8,603 nt of DNA from Acidobacteriota bacterium (lineage in GTDB: Bacteria > Acidobacteriota > Terriglobia > Bryobacterales > JACQDG01): positions 1 through 8,603 of the forward strand of contig JACQDI010000470.1 of NCBI GenBank assembly GCA_016201195.1, written 5' to 3'. Below, one piece after another: positions 1 through 7,274 of the stretch. Each line of letters starts with the position of its first letter. Within the stretch, counting starts at the first letter, position 1. The notes under the pieces are model-generated. The model searched no databases and was not told the origin of the DNA. It saw only the letters and a program-made list of their open reading frames with translations. The position numbers and the translations under genes are program-made.

Positions 1-764
1 AGGCCTGCCGGGAAGGGGCGGACCTGATCCTGGTGTGCGGCGGCGATGGCACCGTCAACGAGGTGGTGAACGGCCTGGCGGGGACGCCGACGCCGCTCGC
101 CGTGCTGCCCGCTGGAACCGCCAACGTCATGGCCGTCGAGACGGGCCTGCCGCTCGACCCGGTGCGCGCGGCCGCCCTGCTGCCGCAGCTCGAGCCCCGC
201 CGTATCTCGCTGGGGCGCGTCACCGGGGAGACGTGGGCTGCCCGCTACTTCCTGTTGCTGTGCGGCGTGGGGCTGGATGCGCGGATCGTTTACAATCTAA
301 ATCTGCAGTGGAAATCCTATCTGGGGAAGCTGGCCTACTGGGCGGCCGGGCTGTCGCTGCTCGGCCGGCGCCTGGAAGCGTTTGAGGTCGCCATCGGTGA
401 GGCGCGTCACGAGTGCACCTTCGCCCTCGCCGCCCGGGTTCGCGCCTACGGCGGCAACCTGCATATCGCCCGCCGCGCCCACCTGCTCCATCCGGATCTG
501 GAAGTGGTGCTGTTTCCGTCCCGCTCCACCTTGCGTTACCTGGTCTACCTCGCTGCGGTTTCGACCGGCACGCTTCACCGGCTCTCTGACGTCACGTTTA
601 TCCGCACGCGGCGGATCGAGCTGCGGGCCGACGCCGGGGTGCCGGTCGAAGTGGACGGCGAATACGCCGGCCGCCTCCCGGCCACGGTGGAGATGGTCCC
701 CGACGCACTGACCCTGCTGCTGCCGCCCTCCTACATCCGGGCCCCCATCGCAACCCATGGATAG
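1..764 (+). CDS. YegS/DagK-type lipid kinase (diacylglycerol kinase family), 5' truncated
   Basis: This is the C-terminal part of a diacylglycerol/sphingosine-kinase-like lipid kinase; the frame is open from base 3, so the true start lies outside the window. The nucleotide-binding signature GGDGTVNE (bases 39-62) is followed by the family's second glycine loop, here PAGTAN (108-125), and later by YGGNLHIA and a C-terminal VDGEYAGRLP segment, all in the usual order and spacing. Family members phosphorylate diacylglycerol or related lipids with ATP at the inner face of the membrane; the actual substrate cannot be read from the sequence. The second loop reads NVMA after the asparagine where many relatives have ND followed by L or F and A, a small deviation. 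The stop overlaps the next gene's ATG by 8 bases, so the two are probably translationally coupled. The family call is secure; gene-level identity (dagK, yegS, bmrU) is not. Confidence 0.9.
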   Translation, partial: ACREGADLILVCGGDGTVNEVVNGLAGTPTPLAVLPAGTANVMAVETGLPLDPVRAAALLPQLEPRRISLGRVTGETWAARYFLLLCGVGLDARIVYNLNLQWKSYLGKLAYWAAGLSLLGRRLEAFEVAIGEARHECTFALAARVRAYGGNLHIARRAHLLHPDLEVVLFPSRSTLRYLVYLAAVSTGTLHRLSDVTFIRTRRIELRADAGVPVEVDGEYAGRLPATVEMVPDALTLLLPPSYIRAPIATHG

Positions 765-1758
765 CCTGACCCACACGCTGACCGCAGTGATGCTCTCGCG
801 GGCGGGTTTGAATCGCGTGGAGCCCCAGGCCACGCTGGCGCTGGTCCTGGCTGCCAACGCTCCTGACATCGACATCGTGGCCCGGAGCTGGGGCTCTCTT
901 ACCTACTTGCATCACCATCGCGGCCTCAGCCACAGCCTGTTTGCGGTGCCGGCACTGGCCCTGGCGGTGGCCGGACTGGTCTGGCTGCTCAACCGGCGGG
1001 GCAGGGAAGGCTTCCGCTGGGGACGGGTGTACCTGGTGGCCGTGGCGGGCGTGGCCACGCATCCGTTGATCGACTTCACCAACGCTTACGGCGTGCGGCT
1101 GGCGCTGCCATTCTCGGCCACTTGGTATCGATGGGATATAGAATTCATCGTGGACATCTGGATCTGGGTGGTGTTCCTCGCTCTGCTCGCCGGCCCGGCC
1201 CTGGGCCGCCTGATCAGCGGCGAAATCGGGGCGCGGCCCGGCTCGGGGCGAAGCGCGGCCATTCTCGCCCTGCTGTTTCTGGCCGGCTGGTGGGGCGCCC
1301 GGGACCTGTTCCATCGCCGGGCGGTGGCCATACTCGAATCTCACGTCTACGGTTTCAATCCCGCTGCCGCGGCCGATGACGACACCACGGCCCGCCCTGC
1401 GGATGCCGTCCCGCCTTTGCGCGTGGTCGCACTTCCCAGCCCAACGAGCCTGTTCCAGTGGCGCGGGGTGGTCGAGACCGAGGGCTTCTACCAGGTCTTC
1501 GATTTCCACGTGCTGCGAGGCTTTGATCCCACCGCCGGGCGGATCCTCTACAAGCCCGAAAAAACACCGGCCCTGGAAGCGGCCCTGCAAACGCCCACCG
1601 CCCGGCGATTCGCCGAGTTCGTCCAGTACCCCTACGCCACCGTCGACCGCCGCGAAGACGGCTACCGGGTCCTGCTGCGGGACATGCGCTTCCCGTTCCG
1701 TTGCACGATCGACCTGGACCGGAACCTGCGGGTGGTCAGAGAGCACTATCAGTATTGA
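757..1758 (+). CDS. YdjM-like membrane-bound putative metal-dependent hydrolase with extra C-terminal domain
   Basis: The 333-residue protein matches the YdjM/DUF457 family of integral-membrane putative metal-dependent hydrolases. Its first half carries the typical polar residues between hydrophobic helices: H6, the APDID motif (D37, D39), HHHRGLSHS (H52-H54, H59) and THPLIDF (H102, D106). These would be metal ligands by analogy with the family. Hydrophobic segments lie near residues 25-40, 61-78, 90-105, 130-150 and 168-182. From about residue 190 there is a mostly soluble region of roughly 140 residues, with FQWRGVVETEGFYQVFDF and DMRFPF stretches, that I cannot assign to a named domain. 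ATG at 757 lies within the end of the kinase gene (8-base overlap) and has no visible Shine-Dalgarno, which fits coupled translation. Biochemical function is not established for the family; the gene could equally be named only as a membrane protein. Confidence 0.82.
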   Translation: MDSLTHTLTAVMLSRAGLNRVEPQATLALVLAANAPDIDIVARSWGSLTYLHHHRGLSHSLFAVPALALAVAGLVWLLNRRGREGFRWGRVYLVAVAGVATHPLIDFTNAYGVRLALPFSATWYRWDIEFIVDIWIWVVFLALLAGPALGRLISGEIGARPGSGRSAAILALLFLAGWWGARDLFHRRAVAILESHVYGFNPAAAADDDTTARPADAVPPLRVVALPSPTSLFQWRGVVETEGFYQVFDFHVLRGFDPTAGRILYKPEKTPALEAALQTPTARRFAEFVQYPYATVDRREDGYRVLLRDMRFPFRCTIDLDRNLRVVREHYQY

Positions 1759-1788
1759 GTTTCACGCACAGACGCAAAGGCGTGAAAC
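1759..1788. terminator. Perfect 9-bp inverted repeat in convergent gap; possible bidirectional terminator
   Basis: GTTTCACGC (1759-1767) is exactly complementary to GCGTGAAAC (1780-1788), with a 12-base loop. It fills the 34-base gap between the stops of the YdjM-like gene (1758) and the DedA gene (1793), the place expected for a shared terminator of converging transcripts. Neither side is followed by a T-run, so it is not a canonical intrinsic terminator; it may work with Rho or only stabilise 3' ends. The same bases also form an 8-base-period repeat, listed separately. Confidence 0.4.
1764..1787. repeat. Degenerate octamer tandem repeat (CGCAAAG type)
   Basis: Three 8-base units follow each other: ACGCACAG (1764-1771), ACGCAAAG (1772-1779) and GCGTGAAA (1780-1787). 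The first two differ at one position and the third is more diverged. The array occupies the loop and right arm of the inverted repeat between two converging genes. From memory, CGCAAAG-type octamer tracts recur between genes in several bacterial phyla; no function is known to me. Confidence 0.5.
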
Positions 1789-1792
1789 AGGG

Positions 1793-2368
1793 CTACCGGA
1801 AGCGCTGCGAGATCCAGTAGAAGAGCGCCACCAGGCAGGCGGCGCCGATTCCCACGGCGAGAGCATGCTGGCGGATCAGCGTCCAGGTTTGTTCGCCGTA
1901 ACGTTGGGCGATCAGGGCGATGCCGAAGAAGCGCACTACGCGTGCGAACAGAATGGCCAGCACGAAGTGGGTCAGCCGCACGCGAAACACCCCGGCGGCG
2001 ATGACGAACAACTTCATCGGCAGCGGGAGCGGGATCATGGCCGGCAGCACCAGGGTGAGCGCTTCGTACTTTTCGATCTGCCGGCGGATCGAGTTTACGC
2101 GCTCGGGCGACGTGCGCCGGGCCAGCGCCATTTCTCCAGCGCGCTGGGAGATGTAGTAAAGGAACAGGCAGCCGATCAGGGACCCCACCGTAGCCAGGGC
2201 TGCGTAGAACAACGCGCCGCCGGGGTTGCGCACGACCTGGGCGAACAGCAACACGTCCACCCCCTGCGGGACGGGAATGAGGCCGGAGTCGACCAGGGCC
2301 AGCAGGAACAGCCCGGGCGCCCCGAAAGGCAGGATATGTTGGGAAAGCCAACGGCCGATTTGTTTCAC
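1793..2368 (-). CDS. DedA/VTT-domain membrane protein (YqaA-like)
   Basis: The 191-residue integral-membrane protein belongs to the DedA/SNARE-associated-Golgi (VTT domain) superfamily. It shows the re-entrant-loop pattern DSGLIPVPQGVD (residues 27-38), a glycine-rich helix GSLIGCLFLYYISQRAGE, and a second loop-like segment PLPMKLFVIAAGVF followed by FARVVRFFG, as in DedA proteins of the YqaA subgroup. Family members are membrane transporters or scramblases; some DedA proteins recycle undecaprenyl phosphate or phosphatidylethanolamine across the membrane, but others have unknown substrates and this one cannot be assigned. GTG at 2366-2368 is the likely start because it precedes the first hydrophobic segment; no clear Shine-Dalgarno is visible. 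It is the last gene of the minus-strand group, 30 nt after the acyl-CoA dehydrogenase stop. Confidence 0.85.
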   Translation of the reverse strand: MKQIGRWLSQHILPFGAPGLFLLALVDSGLIPVPQGVDVLLFAQVVRNPGGALFYAALATVGSLIGCLFLYYISQRAGEMALARRTSPERVNSIRRQIEKYEALTLVLPAMIPLPLPMKLFVIAAGVFRVRLTHFVLAILFARVVRFFGIALIAQRYGEQTWTLIRQHALAVGIGAACLVALFYWISQRFR

Positions 2369-2398
2369 TAGGATGGATTCAACTTAGGGGCGCGGAGA

Positions 2399-3562
<1,164 letters not shown>

Positions 3563-3568
3563 TCGACT

Positions 3569-3577
3569 ACCTCCTTA
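3569..3577 (-). promoter_or_regulatory. Strong Shine-Dalgarno deciding a TTG start
   Basis: On the minus strand TAAGGAGGT occupies 3577 to 3569, nearly the full anti-Shine-Dalgarno complement. The AGGAGG core ends 7 nt before TTG at 3562. It is the best ribosome-binding site in the window and is read as P-K-E-V codons of the overlapping zinc-ribbon gene. It supports TTG initiation of the acyl-CoA dehydrogenase independently of the upstream gene. Confidence 0.85.
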
Positions 3578-4296
3578 GGGGCTTCTTCGGGGGGCAGGTA
3601 GAAGAGAATCCGGCCGCAGACCTCGCAGGTCAGCACTTCGTCGTTGCTTCGCACCTTCTGATAGAAATGCAAGCGCAGGATCACGTTGCACGCCATGCAC
3701 CGGCCGTCGCGCGCTACGGAAACAGCCACGCCCCCGCGGCTCTTCCGGATACGCTCGTAGATGTGCAGCGTCTTCGGCGTCACCCCCTGGGCGGCCGCCG
3801 CGCGACGCGCTTCGCCCTGGGCCAGCTCGGCCCGGTCAGCCGCGGTGCGCTGCTCGGCCGCCTTCTTCTCCTTCTCGACCTCAGCCATTTCCTGTTTGAG
3901 GGCCGTCTCGGCGCTCTTCACGTTCTGGTCGAGCGTCTCCGCCTCGGCCATGTAGTCCAGGATCTTGTCCTCGATCTTGCGAATCTCGGCCTGCCCGAAC
4001 TCGATTTCGTGCTGAAACGCCCGGTACTGCTCGTTGGTCTTGGCCTCGTTCATCTGGTCGCGCAGCCGGGAGATCTTCCCGTCCACGACCTTGATGTCAT
4101 CTTCCAGGCGTTTGCGCTCCTTCTGGTTGGCGGTCAGCGAGGCCCGGTCCACCTCCAGCTTCTTCTTGTGGCTCTCCAGCTTGCTTTCGATCTCGGCAAT
4201 GTGCTTCGGTAGGTAGCTGATTTCCCGGGTGAGTTCGGCGATCCGATGGTCCAGGTCCTGAAGTTCTCGAACCAGACCGAGGTCAGGATGCATTCC

Positions 4297-4309
4297 GTGA
4301 TTTTATCAC
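4297..4309. repeat. 13-bp perfect palindrome at murJ stop / zinc-ribbon start
   Basis: GTGATTTTATCAC has 5-bp arms around a 3-base centre and covers the murJ stop codon and most of the spacer before the zinc-ribbon ATG. It resembles CRP/FNR-type half sites (GTGA...TCAC), but the spacer is one base shorter than the CRP consensus. It could be a small hairpin affecting translation of the downstream gene, or chance. Confidence 0.25.
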
Positions 4310-5979
4310 AGGGGGCGACGTCTCAGAGTCCGGCCCAAGAGGGCGGCGGCAGCCGTGTCCAGTTCTTCCACCTGCAAGGCGCGGCAGCTCTGGTAGAGCA
4401 CCAGCAGGCCCAGCGGAATCGTGATCGCCAGGTCGGCCAGCCTGGGCCCGAGGCCTTCCCCCAGCCAGTGGCGCAGGGCGTAGGTGCTGGCCGCGCAGAC
4501 CGCCCCCATGGCCAGCGAAGCAGCGAGGATGCCGATCAGGCTGCGGCTCAGCCGCCGTCCCTCCAGCCGGCGGATCCGCCGCCGCAAAAAAATCATGAGC
4601 ACCAAGAAGTTGATCGTAGCCACCAGGGAGGTGGAAAACGCGAGGCCGGCGTGCCCCCAATCGAGCACTCGGATGAAGGTCCAGTTCAGCACATAGTTGG
4701 TGATGATGGAGCCGACGCTGGCCAGCATCGGGACCCGCACCTCGTTGAGCGCGTAAAACGCCGGCGTGAGCACCTTGATCGCCGAGTAGCCGATCAGCCC
4801 CAGGGCGTAGGCGGCCAGCGCCAGCGCCGTCTGGTGCGTATCCACGGACGTGAACTGCCCGCGCTCGAACAGCACGCCGATCATTGGCTCGGCCAGCACC
4901 GCCAGCCCCACCGCCGAGGGAAACGAGAGCAGAAACACCAGCCCGAGCGAAGCGGCGAGGGTGCTGCGGAACTCCGGGATGTTGTTCTCCGCGGCGCTGC
5001 GGGCGATGGCCGGCAGCGTGGCCGAGGCGATGGCCACCCCGAACAGCCCCAGCGGCAGTTGCATGAACCGGAACGCGTAGCCCAGCCAGGACACCGGTCC
5101 GTTGGCTACTTGCCCGCTCGCGTCCAGAATCTGGGTGGCGAAGTTGCTGTTGACGACGACATTGATCTGCACAGCCGCGGTCCCAATCACCGCCGGCCCC
5201 ATCAACCGGAAGATCTGCCGCACGCCGGGATCGCTCCAGCGCAGCTCGGGTGAGTAGCGCAGCCCCACCCGCCGCAGGCTCGGCCACTGCACGACATATT
5301 GCAGGATGCCGCCCACCAGCGTCCCAATGGCCATACCCACGATCGGAGAGAAGCCCAGCCGCGGGCCGAGCAGGTAGCCGCAGGTCAGTCCCACGCTGAG
5401 CGACCCCACATTGAAAAACGCCGAGGCCAGCGCCGGCACGCCGAACACCCCTTTGGCGTTCAACACTCCCATGGCCTTGGCCGCCAGCGCGATAAACACC
5501 AGAAACGGCATCATCACCCGGGTCAGGGTGACTGTGAGCTCCTTCTTGCCCGGCACCTGGGCGAACCCGGGGAACATCACATCCACCACCTGCGGCGCGA
5601 AGATCATCCCCAGCAGGCAGAGCAGGGCCAGCCCCGGTGCCAGGATGGTCGCCACGCGGTTCGACAGCTTGAAGGCCTCCCGGTCCCCCTTCGTCGTCAT
5701 GTATTGGGAAAAGGTAGTGACGAAGGCCGCCGAGAGCGCTCCCTCGGCGAGCAGGTCCCGCATGAGGTTGGGGATGCGGAAGGCGGCCAGGAAGGCGTCG
5801 TAGACCAGACCGGCGCCGAAGAAGTGGGCGAACACCATCTCCCGCAGCAGGCCGGTGATGCGGCTCAAAAACACCGCCACGCTGACCACACCCGCCGAGC
5901 GGACGATGCGGGCCTGGCGGCTCTCGGCGGTAACGGGCGGTGGAGGTTCGACTGCCGGCAGAGGCAGCTCCGAATCCAT
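4306..5979 (-). CDS. murJ: Lipid II flippase MurJ (MviN)
   Basis: The 557-residue polytopic protein is MurJ, the MOP-superfamily flippase that moves the peptidoglycan precursor lipid II to the outer face of the inner membrane. The N-terminal family signature is clear: SRITGLLREMVFAHFFGAG, then DAFLAAFRIPNLMR and AEGALSAAFV. R40, R46, D61 and R74 align by eye with E. coli MurJ R18, R24, D39 and R52/53, and the YAFRFMQLPLGLFGVA segment carries the later conserved arginine. About 14 hydrophobic segments follow in the expected pattern. The start at 5977-5979 leaves a 22-residue proline-rich cytoplasmic leader; AAGGGA sits 3 nt upstream of the ATG, a rather close Shine-Dalgarno. The reading frame stays open upstream through the whole MFS gene, so longer versions are artefacts. 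It begins 8 nt after the MFS stop and ends 12 nt before the zinc-ribbon gene. Confidence 0.95.
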   Translation of the reverse strand: MDSELPLPAVEPPPPVTAESRQARIVRSAGVVSVAVFLSRITGLLREMVFAHFFGAGLVYDAFLAAFRIPNLMRDLLAEGALSAAFVTTFSQYMTTKGDREAFKLSNRVATILAPGLALLCLLGMIFAPQVVDVMFPGFAQVPGKKELTVTLTRVMMPFLVFIALAAKAMGVLNAKGVFGVPALASAFFNVGSLSVGLTCGYLLGPRLGFSPIVGMAIGTLVGGILQYVVQWPSLRRVGLRYSPELRWSDPGVRQIFRLMGPAVIGTAAVQINVVVNSNFATQILDASGQVANGPVSWLGYAFRFMQLPLGLFGVAIASATLPAIARSAAENNIPEFRSTLAASLGLVFLLSFPSAVGLAVLAEPMIGVLFERGQFTSVDTHQTALALAAYALGLIGYSAIKVLTPAFYALNEVRVPMLASVGSIITNYVLNWTFIRVLDWGHAGLAFSTSLVATINFLVLMIFLRRRIRRLEGRRLSRSLIGILAASLAMGAVCAASTYALRHWLGEGLGPRLADLAITIPLGLLVLYQSCRALQVEELDTAAAALLGRTLRRRPL

Positions 5980-5987
5980 AGTTCCCT

Positions 5988-7214
5988 TCACTGTAGCAGG
6001 TCGCGCCCCCTGGTCTCGGGGAGGAACTGGATGAGCGCCGCCCCGGCCAGGAAGAAGGCCGAGGTGACCGCCAGGGCGCTGCCCAGGCCGCCCCGGTCGG
6101 CGAGTGCTCCGACCAGGTACGGTGAAAACGCGCTCACCGCCCGCCCGGCGTTGTACGTGAAGCCCTGCGCCGCGCCCCGGATCGAAGTCGGGTAGAGCTC
6201 GGCCAGCATGGCCCCAAACAGGCTGAAGTAGCCCGAGCCGAAGAATCCCACCGCCGGCCCCAGCGCCAGCAGCGCGGCCTGGTTCTGCCCCATCCTCCCG
6301 TACACCGGCACCAGCGTGGCGGCGGCGAGCATGTAGAGCACGAAGGCCGGCCGCCGCCCGACGCGGTCGGCGATGAAACCGAACGAAACGTAGCCGAAAA
6401 ACGCCCCGGCCTGCACGGGAATGATCCACGCGCTCGATTGCACGATGCTCATCCCTGCGCCGCCGCGCTCGACGGGCGTCGAGAGAAACCCCGGCAGCCA
6501 GGTGAACAGCCCCCAGTAGCCGAGCAATACGGCGGTGGTGAGGGCGGTGGCCACGGCCGTGATCCGGGCCAGCGGCGGCCGGAAGATCCCGCCCCAGGCC
6601 GGCCGGGTTTGCCTCTGCCAGATGGCCGGCTCGGGCACCTTGCGGCGCACGAAGAATGTGAGCAGCGCCGGCAGCGACCCCACGGCGAACAGCCACCGCC
6701 AGCCCCACCGCGGCAGCACCGCCGCCGTCACCAGCGCCGCCGTGATGTAACCCAACGCCCAGCCTGACTGCATCAGGCCCATCGCCTTGCCGCGGTGCTC
6801 CGACGGCCACGTCTCGGCTACCAGCACCGCCCCGGCCGACCACTCGCCGCCCAGCCCCAGACCGATCAGCGTTCGCCACGCCAGCAGTTCGGCAAAGGTG
6901 CGCGCCGTGGCCGTCCCCGCCGAGGCCAGCGAATAGATGAGGATTGTGATGGTCAGCGTGCGAGTCCGCCCGATGCGGTCGGCGGCCATGCCCGCCAGCG
7001 TCCCGCCGGCCGCCGACGCCACCAGCATGAACGACTGCAACGTCCCCGCCTGGGCATTGTCGAACCCGAAAACGGGCTTCAGCGTCGTCAGCGCGAAGGC
7101 GTAGAGCATTACGTCCATGCCGTCCAGCATGTAGCCGGCCCCGGCTGCGATCAGCGTGTTCCACTGGACGCGGGTGATGTGGCGGTACCACGCGGGAATT
7201 GACGATGGGGTCAT
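5988..7214 (-). CDS. MFS transporter, metabolite/aromatic-acid:H+ symporter type
   Basis: The 408-residue protein is a 12-helix major facilitator. Helix 1 has DGMD (residues 31-34), as in aromatic-acid and sialic-acid H+ symporters. Motif A, GMAADRIGR (75-83), is present after helix 2 and recurs as GFIADRVGRR in the second half. RTLIGLGLGGEW (114-125) is typical of the sugar/aromatic-acid/metabolite symporter groups. It probably imports a small carboxylate or sugar acid with protons; the substrate is not readable. ATG at 7212-7214 gives about 18 residues before helix 1, a normal length. No Shine-Dalgarno is visible: the bases upstream of the ATG, and codons 4-6, are copies of a 7-base repeat. 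It is the first gene of the minus-strand group, with murJ starting 8 nt after its stop, and it is divergent from the permease gene. Confidence 0.9.
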   Translation of the reverse strand: MTPSSIPAWYRHITRVQWNTLIAAGAGYMLDGMDVMLYAFALTTLKPVFGFDNAQAGTLQSFMLVASAAGGTLAGMAADRIGRTRTLTITILIYSLASAGTATARTFAELLAWRTLIGLGLGGEWSAGAVLVAETWPSEHRGKAMGLMQSGWALGYITAALVTAAVLPRWGWRWLFAVGSLPALLTFFVRRKVPEPAIWQRQTRPAWGGIFRPPLARITAVATALTTAVLLGYWGLFTWLPGFLSTPVERGGAGMSIVQSSAWIIPVQAGAFFGYVSFGFIADRVGRRPAFVLYMLAAATLVPVYGRMGQNQAALLALGPAVGFFGSGYFSLFGAMLAELYPTSIRGAAQGFTYNAGRAVSAFSPYLVGALADRGGLGSALAVTSAFFLAGAALIQFLPETRGRDLLQ

Positions 7215-7229
7215 TGACGATTGACGATT
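7198..7229. repeat. Heptamer repeat (ATTGACG) in divergent spacer and MFS start
   Basis: ATTGACG occurs in tandem at 7213-7219 and 7220-7226, followed by ATT, with a third copy (7198-7204, ATTGACGAT) inside the first codons of the MFS gene. The tandem pair overlaps the MFS ATG and takes the place where its ribosome-binding site would be. It is the same period, and similar in sequence, to the ATTGCAG heptamers at the acyl-CoA dehydrogenase start. Confidence 0.6.
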
Positions 7230-7242
7230 GCCAGATTACGTT
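7214..7242 (+). promoter_or_regulatory. Weak sigma70-like promoter candidate for the ADOP permease
   Basis: TTGACG (7214-7219) matches five of six bases of a -35 box and is followed after 17 bases by TACGTT (7237-7242), which keeps the key T, A and final T of a -10 box. It would place a start site about 25 bases before the permease ATG. The -35 box is part of the heptamer repeat, so the match may be incidental. Confidence 0.2.
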
Positions 7243-7274
7243 AACACTTGGCGGTTGGTGGCGTCTCCCTTCTT

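Noticed and set aside
598..1746. 382-codon minus-strand frame opposite the YdjM-like gene
   Set aside because: Antisense shadow; its translation is rich in Gln, Arg, Gly and Pro with no domain, whereas the plus-strand frame has family motifs.
1749..2351. 200-codon minus-strand frame overlapping the DedA gene
   Set aside because: Out-of-frame translation of the DedA coding region, rich in Arg and Pro; the other frame gives a coherent VTT-domain membrane protein.
4246..6195. Two large plus-strand frames (4246-5253, 5299-6195) opposite murJ
   Set aside because: Antisense shadows with Gln/Arg/His/Gly-rich translations and no domains, opposite a clearly conserved flippase.
5980..7191. Long open frame continuing upstream from murJ across the MFS gene (404 extra codons on the minus strand)
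   Set aside because: It is the out-of-frame shadow of the MFS gene in GC-rich DNA. Its translation is low-complexity and rich in Arg, Gly and Ala, while MurJ homology begins only at the ATG at 5979.
7198..7229. CRISPR array or attachment site at the ATTGACG repeats
   Set aside because: The units are only 7 bases long, without spacers, and no integrase or cas gene is nearby.
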